A stretch of DNA of 64,000 nt from Taenia hydatigena (taxonomy: Eukaryota; Platyhelminthes; Cestoda; Cyclophyllidea; Taeniidae). Location: assembly GCA_036345935.2 (NCBI GenBank), contig JADWOT020000006.1, positions 7,290,519 to 7,354,518 on the forward strand. The letters run 5' to 3'. The notes under the pieces are model-generated. The model worked only from the letters and a program-made list of their open reading frames with translations. It did not search any database and was not told the origin of the DNA. Made by a program: the position numbers and the translations under genes. This document shows, one piece after another, positions 1-14,400 of this stretch; position 1 is the stretch's first letter, and the number at the start of each line of letters is the position of its first letter.

Positions 1-1739
1 TATCTCGGATTTGCGAGTCCGATGCTGGAAATGTACCAGCGAGTGCTAAAAGGATTTTCGGTGACGGGATATTTGGTGACAATAGACACTACATGCATCG
101 TCAGGGTGATGCTCCCTGCCTCATTAATTCCAGTTAGATTAATTATGCTGCCATAAAGACCACATCCACCATTAGCAAAAAAGTAAAAATAAAGGGCCAT
201 CAGAGTTCACATGACGTTTGTGGCCTCGTTACCAGTCGAAAATTGGGTTTCTTGACAGACGTCTTATGAATAAGTACTACAAAAACAACAAAGGTTGGTG
301 ACGTCATTCGATTTAAAAAAGATCAATTTCTGGTTAAAGCGAACCATAAACCGTTAGCAGGGGGGTTTCAGTGGCCAACGCGACTACAAAAGGCGAGGAA
401 TAGGATATTCAAGGGGAATACGATACAAACGACTTATTTAAGCACTTTTAAAGCGTAAAACCTGCCTACAAAGTGAAAAAAATAATTTAGCCATCCTTCT
501 GTGGTTGGAGTAAATGATGGATGTAATTGGCTACCTTTCACGTTTTGCTATCGTAACGTGACTCCAAATAGGCAAGTTTAACTTAGTTAAACATTGCTTG
601 AATCCAAGACAAACTATGCTAGCTCTTCACTCCCAAGGTTGCATAAGAAACCGACGGCTCTCCCGAACACCGTGCGCGAATTTCTGAGCCACATATTACT
701 AAAACACCAGGTCGCAGTCACTATGCTCTTGCTCATTCACAAATAACACGCTAATCAACAACTGCGACATCAGCTCAGTAAACGTATTGTTTATTACCAA
801 TTCGGGAACTTTCAATATCCTCTTGTTTCCCGTCATGGAAACCACAATAACGAAAAAAGGACTTAATTAGCCAGCGTTGCGTCGCTCACTGCACCTTATT
901 GTCACATGTCTGCGTATAGAATAAAATGCGCTGCTCGCCCTGGTCCCCACCTGTTAAAAGCTCTTGGGACAAACGCGCTTTATCTAGTAATGAACAGTTC
1001 CTATCTTGGTCGAAGTGTTATGTCTACATTATCGCTTAATTACATCCTTTCAGATTTAATTTTGACAATTTTAGGACAGAAATCGTCAAGCTAGATGCGC
1101 GGGTGCTTTGGCTGTGCGAAAGGTAAAGTGCAAACAAAGGAAAATTAACACTATCGCTGGGGTACCTTTTCCCAAAAAGCATAACCAACTCTCTGTTCCC
1201 GTAGGAGATGGAAGTAAAATACGAGCATATTTAATCGGCTCCATAAAGTAACCACGTCTTTTCTACTAAATTTTATTCTGGTCAGCTCAAAGAGATCACC
1301 CACCCTTCCCGCCATATAATTGCATGATTACTGCAAACAGATAATCTATACCGTGTATGAGATAGATTCCCTGCTGATTTCCCTTCCATAAAAGTAAACT
1401 AACGGTAGGATCGTCTGACTCGTTAAACATACTTTGTTCTAATTTTGAAGATGCCTAGATTCATTCCAGAAGTCCATGAGCACGTGTTGAAGTACAAAAG
1501 TACAAAATCATCCGGCTAAGACAGAGTGAAACGAGGCAAGTGATTTTCCACAATTATCAGAAAAAAGCTAGTGGGGATTCACAATCAAATTGACTTAATG
1601 TCTCTCAAGTAACATTCCTTTGTAAAAGGACGTAGAATGCGTTGGATCAAGACATCATAAGAGTAAACCGCTACGATCGGGCAAGTTGGCATAGCTAACA
1701 ATTGATACGAACAGAAAATGAGACAATAGGATGGCTCAC
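1..1739. other. No gene recognised; probable intron or 3' part of the ATP13A1-like gene
   Basis: AT-rich sequence with only short ORFs. The last recognisable ATPase exon stops at 1740 with a GT donor on the minus strand, and the C-terminal membrane segments (M5-M10, about 320-350 residues by family length) were not found here. This stretch is therefore most simply intronic DNA of that gene. Confidence 0.5.
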
Positions 1740-4700
1740 CGACATGCGCCTGTTTGAGAGCTCCCACATCGTTGGTGCCATCGCCACACATTAGAGTGGT
1801 GTAACCTAGCTCACGTAGACTGGCGAGCACAAACTCCTTCTGGGAGGGCGCCACTCGTGACAGCACTTTCGTTTTGGGCAGGACACAATTCAATAGACTT
1901 CCGCAGCTACTGGAGCAAGACGAGGAGATGCGACGAAGTTCCTCAATTCCGTCTCCAGTAAGACAGAACTCGTAGTTCCGTGCCAGCTGCTGTGTTGTTG
2001 TCACTGTTCCACAGGGGACAACCACCTTATCATCTACTGACTGCCAGTGCCAACTGTCATCTGCATTAGTAACAATGTAAAGGAATCATACTTACTTTAT
2101 AGCTTTTACGGGAGCATCTCAAAGTGTCTCATAATGTGGCCTCGATTTTAATGGCTTAGATTTTCCGCTCACGTTGCCTAAGCTACTAACAATGCATTTT
2201 CATCCATGCCGCTAATGGCCCAGTGCTTAACAAATTAACATACTCTTTTAAATCGTACAATCTAAGAAGCAAAACGAGTTGCGGGTGTCATGCGCGGTTA
2301 TTGCGAAGCTCGTTGGCTTTGAACAGGCGCATTGGTGCGCTGACGGGGAAGAATATAACAAAGCACCATGCATGTGTGTCTGCATTTAGCAATGTAACAA
2401 AATCTACCCCATAAATTTTGTTCATGAAGGTGGGAAAATACGCCTTGCTGGAAGATATCTTCGGCACTATAGATGACGATAAATAAACCAACATTTCTTT
2501 ACAATTTAACGAAAAAGTTTAAATAAATACACGTACAGTGTAAGTGTTAAGGAGTCAATTTGGCAATTGAAATAACCATTTGTTAACGCTTTACTCAGTC
2601 AGAGCTTTTAAAACTGCTGCAGACTTTATGATTTTGATGCATTCCAAATGCTGAGCACGAGGAGGGAAATGTACAATGGTTAATAGACAGGAAGGTTTAT
2701 TCAGAGGCAAAGGCAGTGACATAGGGATGGCAGAACATTAACTCCATTCCTTCCAATCACGATGGGAACCCACCAATTTCTGAATGGCTAGGTACAAGTG
2801 ACTTATTTGTGTAACCCCTTCATTTATCAATTTCCTACTGGCCTTCCCAATGCAATAAATGTTTAACGGCTTACGGCCAAAATCTCCTAGCTTCAGTACG
2901 GAAAACATACCAAGAACGAAAATCATGACCAGAAACTAGGAAACCAGTCACTGCTTCAAAGGCTTAGAATTCAGTGGAATTTTACGTAAATGTAATGAAA
3001 GAAGTAAATAGTGTTGTAAGGCATAATTTTCAATATACTGAGACAAACAACTGAAGTTCGAGATGTATTCTAGGTTGACACATGAAGAGATTACTTTAGA
3101 ACTTTTCCATACGATGATACATTAAAAACTACTAACGAGGCTTCTTGAAAGTCAGCGAGCAGCACAATTCTTGAATTTGGAAGAAAAGCCTACGAAAGAG
3201 GAAACCAGCAATCAGGCTCACCTAAAAAACAGAAACTATCGCCTTGTTTTACAGAAATAATCTGAAATTCTCCGCCAAATTTCTTTGCTGATTGTGAAAC
3301 AACTGTTAACTCATGTAAAATATGAGCTTCGAATCAATAAAAGAGGAGTCTTGTGGTACGAATAAGTTAAATGTGCTCTTGGGAAAGTTGTAAACTCCCT
3401 TGTTCCCAAGCAGACGCGAATAAAGAATATTCTTGAAGTTGCAGGTAGCAAGTTTTCCAAACACAGCTCCTTTAAGCGGTGACAAAGCCCCACACATCCG
3501 AAACGCTCCATAAGTAATGAGTCGATTCAAAGGAAATTACCGCTTAAGCACCTGAACCTCCATGGGTCTTTTGCAAAGCCCATTCAAGTTGTTTTGATTT
3601 GCTTCATTCCATGTCAAGGTTTAATGCAATCTCCAAAGTCAAACACGAAACCAATAAGTCGGCTGTTCGCTCTAAAGATTTACTTTAATAAGGATTCAAC
3701 GCTTATCAATAGTGGATCAAAAGTCGCTTTGATCAGATCGCTTTCGATTTCCACATCGAACAGCATAAACCTCAACAAGTTCCCAGCACCAACGCTATTT
3801 TCCATGTTTTACGCTAGAATGAAGTCTACGTTACACAGAGGAATCCAATGTGGTCAAGCGATACACAATGGACATTAAAATACACAGGGAAAACTGGAGG
3901 CTAGCATACTTATGTCTACACTCGATGAGCGAGGGGCGGGGTTATTTTTCGTGCCAACCTGAACGGTGGGCTAGTGGCAAAAAGTGAAATAGCGGAAGCT
4001 TGAGAGAACCATAAAAATGTAAAACCATAAAAGACGCATTAAAATTCTTAGCAGAGTGGATGGCAATCTATGTCATTCGATGCGCTTTATGGAGAACTCC
4101 AGTTGAAGTGAATATAACATCAAAACACATTGAAAGGAACACGAATGACCAAGGTAATAAAGGTAGTTTTTAGCAATACAGTTGTCACCGTGAAACATGG
4201 CGCGCCTTGAAGAGTTTGAGTGATATTTCGTGTTACCAAGGCTACCACTGGCGCGAGATGAACGAGGTGGGCCATTTCAAAAATGCACGATTTATTCAGC
4301 TAGGTCAGAATCGGGATTCAGTACGCAAGTGAAAGACTCACCACGATCTTCTGTGAGATCAAAACCCCCAATAGGGGCATATACACTAGTAACCTTCCCT
4401 TGTAGATCTATTGGGACTTTTTTGCAGAGTATTTGATAGAAAAGAATATTTTAAAAGGTAAATATTTGGTGTCACCATAGCCTCTATATGTGAGAACGTG
4501 GACATACAACAGCTAATTTAGAATGATCCATCTATATTATGGAATGAAAATTATTCATCATAAATGCATACAATTAACAAAGCATTACTCATCTACATCG
4601 GGCAAACGGCTAATAATAGTAAAACAAAATAAATTGTTACTACTGGATAACGGTGAGTAGAAAAAAAATATGGAAAATGAAAACCAACGAGCTGACATAA

Positions 4701-7700
4701 AAATAACATCATTTGGCATAAATCCCAAAAGAACTGAATATCAGCCGGGTGACAAGACTGACTGATATGAAAGGAAAAGGATACACCGATTCACACCCGG
4801 CTGATATTGCGGAACATACCGAGCTCATTGGGAGGCGTGAAGACGAGGGTAGGCGTATCCGGGCGGGTGATGCCCAGAAGATCACTCACGTGGCACGCAG
4901 TGAGTGGATTGTCACCAGTGACCATCGTGACGTGATGTGATGAAGACTTGAGCATCTGGATGACTTTCAGTGAATCCGGCTTCAGAGGACACGAGATCAC
5001 CACGAAACCCGCGAAAGTGAGGTTACTTTCCACCTCCTCGCGCACCAACTCGCGAACCTGTGTGCGTACAGGGAAAAACTCATGTACAAAACTAGCTCTC
5101 TTCATCCTCAGAAAAGAAGTGCTCTATTTGTAAGACGACAAATAAGTTAAATTAAAGTGGGAAAGATTAATGCATTAATAATAAACGACTATACACCTAG
5201 TGCACAAAGAAAAAATGCGTGCATTGATAAAAGAACAGTTCTCCTAGCAGTGTGTACTGGTCCTGCAAAACTCATTCGTCAAGTTTTAAATCCATGCACC
5301 ATTAATTTACAGAAATGTAATTTTACGCATAAATTTAACTGCAAGTAAACTTAGCATCACGCATTTAAAGCGCAGTCGAAATATTCACTAATATTTACTA
5401 AAATGAATTGACGGCATCAATCTACTGATAGTTCATTGATAGTCCGTGAAACGACACGTTTGAACTCAAGTTTTAGCCAATTTTTCGATTAATTCCGGCA
5501 GCAAAAATAACAATTATACGCATACCGTACATTAGATGAAAAGAATTTCCTATCACTAAAAAGAGGCATAACGGTTTCACCCCCTAGGTTCGAAGTTTAG
5601 TTGTTATTCTTCCTGAAAATTAATAGCCAAAAAAATGAAATGAAGGAAATTAAATAATAACTTTTGGAATCCCGCAATTTTACTGGATTCTGAGAATGAT
5701 TATTCATTTGAAGGAACATACGAAGCATGAATTCATAATTTTTTTATTGCATGCGGTTTAAAATCCACCTGCTGATGGCTAAGTCGCCCCAGTATCTTGT
5801 AACCCAGAGCAAGCACACGTGCGCCTCTGCGAGCCATCTGGAGGTAGGCATCGTCGTAGTCCATCGGTAAATCCACGAACATCGACTTAAGCACCTCTGG
5901 AGAGCCCTTTACACAGGCCATGTAGGTCAAATCCACATCAGTTGTGCCCTGGTAGCCCACCACCGTCGACATGCGTCTCAGCTGGCTCGTAAAACGGAAT
6001 CTGAGGGTGTTAGCAATAATAAAGGTCAGCCTACTTACTACTTTCAGTAGCACCGTTTCAGCTGAAAAAACATACCGCTGGTAAATGCGCAATGGGGGTG
6101 ATCGAGGAGTGGTTTTGCCGTGCAGCACACCCTCAGCGTTGAGACTCCACCCAACAGCCTTGAGCATGGCTTTCTCTAGGGGGTCACCGAGGAGACCGGA
6201 CTCAGAGTGGACAAGGGCATGGGCAGAAGCGAGAACTTGGACGGTGGGAAGGGGACATTTGCGCACAGGAATGATCTTTTCAGCCAGTTCACCACTAAAA
6301 AACAGAGGCATAGGCAATATCGATGGCGGATGAGTGGAAAATGGAATTAAGCTAACCCACTTGAGTCCAGTTACACCCTCTACAACGACTTCATCCTCAG
6401 TGAGGGTGCCAGTTTTGTCGAAGCAGCATATGTCCACACGACCGGCAAGAGGAATTCGGAAAGGCTCGGTGCAATAGATCACTACAACAGAGTATCCAAT
6501 CGACGATGATAATTGAAGACAAATGATCAAAGAGACTAGATTAGCAAAAGATTTCGGTTGCCATCCCAAATAAAATTGAGCAATTCCATATCTTGATTCC
6601 ACGAGAACACTGAAGCAATTATCCACTTTGAAATGATTGCATACTTAGTATGGAGGTTAAGTGCCTTAAATTTTTGTATCTTTGGTGGTGAATAAACACA
6701 TTAATTTGAGTAACTCATATTGAGATGCTTCTTGAAAATAACGAAATCGGAACCGGTGGCTAAAAATTCTGTCACAAATCACTTTCGATTGACACTACAG
6801 AATTCACTGCTTAAATAATAATGTAATAGCAAGAGCAATAGTTTTTTTCTTCAGAGGTTGCGAAAACTGCAGTTTGGCGGCATCGGTCCTGACTGAGCAG
6901 AATTGCAGGAAGAAATTACACCCCATAAAATCCTTAGAGGCACGACTTATGGTCACTTAAGTATTTTGAGCTTTGATCTAAGTTGACTTTTCAATAGCTT
7001 GAAACTTGAGATGAAAGCACTGGCTGAAACTCAGCAAAAGCCCTTTTCCACGACCCAATTTTGGATACCTGTCATACCATTTTCCCCGCTGTACTTGGCA
7101 CCTCAGTACCATGCTTTTCAACAAGTGCACCTGGCACCAGTCCTGTTGAAAAAGTCGGGCCGTGTTATTATTCGAGCCCAAATTCACACAATTTGGATTG
7201 GCATGAAGAGCGCAATTTTCCAAAAAATCGAGGTGATTTAGTAAATAGATAATTTATCCCATAAATTGCTAGTGAAATGTGATCTTTTCTTTAAGTCAGA
7301 TAAATACCAGCCCATTTTGTTTCCATCAAAAAGGACATTTAAGGAACAATCATACATTTGAAAACCAAACTTCACAAATGTTTTAAGAAACAAAAAAAAA
7401 CAAATCTATAAGGGTGAGACTGGAAAAGAACATCAAAGTGCACGGAACCTGACATGCGGCTTCCGACTTCCAAGGCACAACCAATGTATCGTCTGTTCTG
7501 TTCAATTGAATGAGTGTAGCACGAGTTTTCTGCTATTCCATCGTACCAATTGCCACAAAATGGCGACTTAAGAAACGCCTATCATTCTTTTACGATTGCT
7601 GCATTCAATAAAGGTGAAGTCGAGTCATGGGAGACTTGAAATTTACATGTGAAATGATGCAGTCGGTGATTACCTTAGCGACAATTCCCCCACGGCAAAA

Positions 7701-10700
7701 AACATAAAACCTGGCCAATGAGGTTCCTGCTCATTTTGCGATACTTGTTTATGGTATGTAACTTATGAAGAATGATGTAAAGTACCAGGTTGTGCTACAT
7801 GCTACTTACACGTCATTCAACCAACTAGGCTATGGCTATCATCTCATCCATAGTTTCGGTATTACTAACAATACATACACAACATCTCGACTAAGACCAC
7901 TTCGAAAAGCCGATTTAGCAGCCAAATGTCAGTTTGAAATCAGGACAAGAGATCAAAAGTTGTGGGATAGAAAAAAGCCATCGGATTACACGAGGCTCAT
8001 CCTATAAACCTGGGAACCTTTGTGATAAAATCAAAACCTTCCCGAATGCCATTGTGCACGAAGCATTTAGTTTAACTAAAGAATTAAATATGATAAAAGG
8101 AACAGTTTTTAAGCATTTAAATATTTTACACAAAGAGACGCTACTAAGGTTCTAATAAGTAGCTAAAGATAAGACCAATCTTGACAATTCTCAGGTCACA
8201 GGAAGTCTGAGACCTGCAGATTGTAAAACGCAATTCGGCTAACAAAACCTTTTGTTACCGAAAAGCGAAGCTGATCCACATATTTTCCACAGAGGACCAT
8301 CTTCCATAAAATCATCAGCCAACACGAATATGTCAATGCGTGCTACCACCTTTAGGTCATGATAATCATCCATGACAAGGACAAACCTCGCAGATAATGT
8401 CGTGGTATGTTCATTGATAGCTTAGTTGTGCATTAATGTGAACCATCTTCTGCCCCCGCTTCGATCGCACATAGCTCCAATCACATCTCCCACGCTTCTA
8501 GCCTCCGACATTACTTTTCACGGACGACCTCCAAGGAGTGACTCTAGTCAATTTAAAATTTACTAATAATGAGGTTTAGATTCTCCAAAAGTACCGGACT
8601 CATATATCCTCCCCTTCAGTCATTCGTGCAATGGCAGTGATCTACACATCCCAATTGAGTAGAAGAGTGAAGGAATGAATGAGCAAGACACGTGCTACAT
8701 GCAAACGCCAACGCATGCGGTGCAGTACATCTAGTGGCATTGGGTAAGATAATGCGAGATAAGAAAAAGCTAACGCACACATCTTGGAGAGGGAGGCGAG
8801 AGAGGTGTTGACAGCCAGAGAAAGCTCGATAGGCAGCTCCTGAGGAATGACCGAGGTGATTATGAGGGTGCACTCGAGGAAGAGCTTGTAACGATTCCTT
8901 CGCGGGTCTGCAGTGCCTGTACGGCATTGAAGGGAGAAAAAGACTCTAGTAACGTTTCCACAATCTCTCACCAAAGCTCTCTAAAAAGGGAACCATTTAA
9001 TGGTTTGAAAGCCCGGATAATAAACAAACAGATAAGCAGTTCAAAGCATTCTAACGGCTGGAAAAATTGCTATTCACGTAAGCGTATTACCAATATTTCA
9101 CAAGAAGGCATCTGAAGCCAATCGGGAAACGCGTAGATCTAAGTCTAGCCATCCGATTTCACTAATGGACAGTGATTCTTCCAACTTGCAGCGCCACTAG
9201 TCTTGGAGCAACCCTAAAAGAAACCTACAATTCACACCACGCCAGAAGGTTTGTTGTAATGGTTCTGAGTGTCTTCATGTCAGGCGGCTAGGAGACAGAT
9301 GCAGGTGTGAACTGTAGAATTGTAGGATATTTCTTTTACGAAATCGAAAATGGTTCAAATCAACTAAAACAGGCAACAAAGGATTCCAAAGGACGACGGT
9401 TACTGAGAAAACGAGCATGTAAAGAGACAAGGCATTCCTTTTGAGGTCGCGAAAATTCTTTAATGGAAACGACGATATTTGGAGACGGGTGAATTGAGAA
9501 TCGATAGAACTCAATTGCCTAGCACTAGCCCATGTTCAGAGAAAAATATACGGATGGATCTTACCTTTGAGCCATTAATTTTTACTCATTTACCAGACGC
9601 TCATGGTGTACAGGCTAAAAACTAAATCTTCCTTAGACGATTACCATTGCTCAACCTTTCCCGATAAGATAAGAACCTCATTCGCCTAAAAATATGCATG
9701 TACCAGTTGGGCGATGGACTAAACGAGGTGAATGGGCAAAGGAACGTTAAAGATTGTACTTTTTGGTGGTGTTCGATCACCAAAATAAATTATTATTTAA
9801 ATCAGGTTACAATCGTGTGGCGGGAAATCGACAGAACCTCAAATAGGCACTCGCCTTAAGCAAGCAGGCATGACACTGGGAAAATAGTACGTCGACAACT
9901 TGGCAGTTACTTGAAACCTGGGATTAGAAGTCAAATAACATGTCTGAGTTGCAATGCTAATTTCGTTTTCATCATTCTTAAAACAACTACCAGTAAAGTT
10001 GCCATTCATTTCAAAACGCACTCTCCCCTAAATCCGTCTTGCATCAACTTTTTCTCAAGTCGGGATGTTTCCAGCACATTTGTAACGAGGCAAAAATATA
10101 TAGGAGTGCTTTAAAAACCATGAAGGCTGTGTTGGTTATTTCAATCCAACAAAGTTTGAGAACATATTATGCTTCGAGCTATTTTCAATGCTGAAAACGT
10201 TATGGACAAGAAGAGGTCACTTCCTATGCTTTACCAAAAAAGAATTTTAAGTCGATTTGGTAGACCACCAAATCAATTATCGAGCTTGAGGTAGCTACTA
10301 AAATACTCACTTAAAACACAAGCAGAACCTTAAAAACGATTCGGAAGGTCATTTATGAAAAAATGTTTATTTAAAAGAGAGGATTGAAGTTAGTGTAGAC
10401 CAGAAGTGCTAACCTGTCTCCTTCATTATTATCTAGGTTTAAAGCGCTTGGCGTAGATTAACACCGTGCGCTTAGCTAATATGGAATAAAAAAACGTAAA
10501 GACTGCTTCTGCATTTAGACAGCTAAAAAACGTAAATAAAATCTTGTTATCGTACAAAAGACAGCTAGTATTTATCTTGTTACAGAACAATTCCACAATT
10601 CATGGAAAGGCGACGAAAATGTGCCGGGAAGTGATTAAAAGCCTCAAAGAGACATTACAAACGGCAATTTTTCAGAGATAATAATTAATCTAAAAAGCCA

Positions 10701-13204
10701 TTTTCAAGCCTACACTGAGGTTGAATTCAAAATGAGAACCGAAACACAGCAAGAATTTTGTAACACAATCCAACCCCTCTATTACACAAATTTCCAAAAA
10801 TAATCTTAGATAGGAAATTAAGCTTCAAATCTCCATTCGTGATAAACATTATTCAACATTACGCAGAATATGGGGCATTTCCTGGCAAAAGCCTCAATGA
10901 TAATCTCCAACTCAAAATGGCTAAAAATCTCACGATTGTTTGGGCATTTGCACCCTGATCTCTGTCCACCCAAACGCTGAAAATACTAACACCCTTGACA
11001 GCTGCTAAACAGATTGCGCATTACGTTAGAATACAGAATTTCCACTTTGAACGATCAGTTGCATTCCCTTAGGCAAACAAGAGCAGTCGGTTTAAAACCC
11101 ACCGACAATCCACACGTAGGCCGATGCAATAATGGCGAAGACGAGGAGGAAGGCGATGAAAGCAAGTGTCTCGAGATTATTCGCAGTGATCGCCTTCACG
11201 CTGAACATGATAGTCTTGAGAAGACGGCCCTGACAGGTGCTTAGACCCGTGCGCAACACAAAACACAGGCACCCATTGTCCGGCGCTGCGAGAAAAAAGA
11301 AGGAGGGAGGTGACAAAGGAAGATACGAGATCAACTATTCTTTACTTGATCGTTAGCCAATTCTAAAGAAACTTACCTTTCGGTAGGCCTGTATACTTCG
11401 CTGGAGGTGTCATCTGCACTATCTTGGTACCACCAAAGAGGACGTGCATTTTGTCGTCTTCGCCAAAGTCAATTGGTTTCATATTCGTCAGACTCTCTAC
11501 TGGTTCCTGAAGTAAAAAAAAATATCAGCAAGGAAACATTACTAATGGCCCATATGACTAAGGCTGCGATTTGGACGTAAAATGAATCCTAGAAACCGCG
11601 TACCAGAACACGTGGTTTAGATTGGAAGATTATGTTTTAGTCCACTACCTATTTTGATCCAAAAGTATCGGAATTTACACCCGAGAGATGCAACGAAATT
11701 GCCGTCTTGAAATGCATGAAAAACGTTAATCGCCATCCGGAAATATTCTGGAGGTACTTCCTTACCCTGGTATCCCTATCTATGATTATCTTATTTTGAA
11801 ATTCAAATAACATCAAGATAAAACATTTTGAATCAATAATGAGATGTAAAAGCAGGCATTCCAGCAAGGAAAATGAAAATGTCATATTTCAAATCAATTT
11901 TTAAAATAAACACAGTGGTTTCACCATGGCCATACCATTATACCAGAATTGCTGCAGAAAAAAACCTTTTAAATTCCTTCACACCCACTACCACGGATTA
12001 AGAATTTTGAGTAACCCATGAAAGAATCACGACAAAATATGGAATATAAGAAAGGATTATTATACTTTTGACAACTTAGAAGTTATTTACAACAACATTC
12101 AAGTGTACCATATGGAGTCGCTCTATAAAGTGACAATGGAAGGAGAATCGTACCTTAGTTACAGGAATAGATTCGCCAGTAAGCATAGATTCGTCGACAA
12201 TGCAAGTGCCTCGTAAAAGAAGTAAGTCACACGGGATCAGTTTCTCTTGAACTGACTGAGTGACAGAAACAATGTCGCCAGCAACAATATCCTCGCTGGA
12301 TATTGTGTTCCACTTTTTATTCCTGTACACGTGTAGTCGATAGGGTTGAGCACCCATTGAGCGAATTTCTTTCAGGTTTTTAAGTTGCTGCATTACTAGA
12401 CCACTTTCAAAGAGAACGAGAAGGACAAGAGTCATTATCGGGTAGAGCCAGTATTCATCAAGACACCAGAGGAATACGCTGAACACTTGGAAAACAAAGA
12501 AAGGAGCAGTAGCGCGCTCCAAAAATAATTCCATGAAGGGGGGAACAGAAAGACGCAACCTAAGAATCGGGAAGTTATAGCGTGAAAAGCTGTTACTGAT
12601 TGTCTCCATAAGTCTCCTTTGCAACTTTTATTCCTTCTTCTGAAGTATAGCCACGCCAATCCTTATATTCCCTTAGCGACCATGACAGAGGGAATTTAAC
12701 GGCATGAATGCTCTCCCTGTCATCCGAATCGAATGTGTATTTCAGCCGCTGGTAGTAAAAGTAGTGGCTCAACTCCTCTGTGGCAGTGCTCTGAACAGAA
12801 CGCTACTTTTCATGCAATAATTATACCTTTGTATGAAAGATAGGAACGATGGCAGGATAGCCGGAGTTCGCTGGAGGTATAACCTTAGCGAATGTGGCCT
12901 GTGAGACAAGTTTTTCCTAAAGAACATTACCAAAAAATATCTTTGCCTTTTTGAACATAAGAAGACATCGAACTGACACGAACCAATAGCAAAACAAGGC
13001 TGTCAGTATATGAAGCACTGCAATCACTGCGACGCCAATCAACCCCAACTCGATATATTCGGTAGCTCCCAAATTTCCAAACCAATAACCAAGCCAAATG
13101 GAATACAATGCGACGAATGGCCAAATATATCCATGGAGTAGTATGGATTTCTCGCGATACAAATAAACTGAGTCTATATCTGGCGTTAGCTTCCCAGTTG
13201 ACAT
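1740..13204 (-). CDS. ATP13A1: P5A-type ATPase, ATP13A1/Spf1-like (3' partial, 12 exons)
   Basis: P5A ATPases sit in the ER membrane and dislocate mistargeted transmembrane helices. Minus-strand exons: 13204-12947, 12916-12827, 12790-12597, 12559-12154, 11506-11377, 11285-11103, 8916-8779, 6481-6361, 6294-6076, 6000-5769, 5057-4820, 2060-1740 (2,530 nt, about 843 aa; human is about 1,200). The ATG at 13204 has an in-frame TGA 24 nt upstream. Visible motifs: N-terminal hydrophobic hairpin (exon 1), TGES actuator motif (exon 4), FGGTK (exon 5), [11 protein letters not shown] in M4 (exon 7), DKTGTLT phosphorylation site (exon 8), GDPLEKAM (exon 9), KGSPE (exon 10), TGDNPLTA (exon 11), [11 protein letters not shown] (exon 12). 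Introns run from 30-37 nt near the 5' end to >2 kb. The exon 1/2 junction needs a 30-nt GC-AG intron; without it an in-frame TAG follows. M4 reads PQELP where P5A enzymes normally have PPELP. The last third lies outside the window. Confidence 0.93.
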
Positions 13205-13742
13205 GTTGCCCACAACGTTGCCACAATTTCAGCTGGGATTCTATTGGTCCAAGAGCAAATTTATAGAACCGCCTTTTTGGCTAGATTGTTTAACGCACAA
13301 CTACCTGAAAATCAAATTGGAATCATTTGCAGATTCGTGGCTCTGTTTGTAGTCATTAATTACGTTTGGAACTGACTGTCAATGCTATTGCTGACATAGG
13401 TGACAAAAAGGATCTACTGTCTTGCAAATACAATGGTGCAAAATTAAACTAATCTAGAAAACCCCCAAGTTCTTTAATATTATCTTTGTGTGTTTGATTT
13501 TAGAAAAAAATCCTTCCATAAGAACATGATTTTTTACAATCCTTATGCAAGCACTTAAGCCCTACCATCACTACTCAAATGGATAGTGCCATGGCCCCTC
13601 AAAGATACCAAAAACTAGGCATAATCTCCCCTCGTCGACGGTGAACTACTAACGCGCAGAAGCATTGGACGATACCGTCGAGCAAATAATGAGACAGGAC
13701 CACTGAAGAACACCCTTGAAGTAGGCAATAATTAACCATGTG

Positions 13743-13928
13743 TGTAATACTTTGGTTGTTAGAACTGCCGTTTTTTTGTCAAGGTCACAGAGGTGGCCAT
13801 ATTGCCCTAGCTGCGTGGGCTGGCCTCTGGGCCATGCCAGCAGCCATTTTCCCTCTGTCCGGTGAATATATATATTCTATCCTGCCACTTTGCCTTCTTT
13901 TGCCTTAAGGGAGCCTCGGGACGCTACA
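13743..13928 (+). repeat. Left LTR of TRIM element 1
   Basis: A 186-bp repeat starting TGTAATACTTTGG and ending CGGGACGCTACA. It matches 14418-14603 at every position I compared. Short AT-rich tract (gaatatatatatt) in the 3' half may serve as a TATA-like element. Confidence 0.93.
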
Positions 13929-13929
13929 T

Positions 13930-13941
13930 TGGTGGCAGCGG
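13930..13941 (+). other. Primer-binding site of TRIM element 1
   Basis: TGGTGGCAGCGG, one base after the left LTR. It is complementary to a tRNA 3' end CCGCTGCCACCA, which fits animal tRNA-Leu isoacceptors; the tRNA assignment is from general knowledge, not from a search. Confidence 0.75.
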
Positions 13942-14400
13942 AAAGCGAACCCGACTCTATAGGGTTACTATCCCGATCTCTACCACCTGTGGCATGTTGC
14001 AGCGGTGCGAAAGAAGTGCATGTGCTACCCCATCTCCGTGTTCTACAAGAAAGCTATCAACAACTGAAGCGACACTAGCCATGGCCCACCTGGGAAGTTT
14101 CGTTCCAAGGATTACCCCTAATATCTACTTGCTTAAGGATATCGGCGCGCTAACGCCCCCATACGGACATACTGATGGTCGGCAGAACCACTTATGCTGA
14201 ACTTTGTTTCCAAGCCAGACGAAACTCGAAGTGCAATGCACTGTCAAGAGGTATCACTGACGTTGGTGTCAAGCATCGCCTCAATCGCGACGAATGTCGG
14301 CGACTGGCATGGTTAGCTCGTGGGTGCTTCCTGCAGCACTGAGGATGTTGTGATGGCTGACACAGGAGATAACCGAGGGGCGCGTCGAGGACGACGCTCG

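Noticed and set aside
1585..1739. Read-through of the last ATP13A1 exon to 1585 (…RPFTKE…)
   Set aside because: A GT donor ends the exon at 1740 and the extension lacks the M5 region; the slight likeness to a downstream P5A stretch seems accidental.
12906..12930. 14-nt GT...AG pair (gtaatgttctttag) as intron in ATP13A1
   Set aside because: Too short to splice; the 30-nt GC-AG intron fits frame and family length better.
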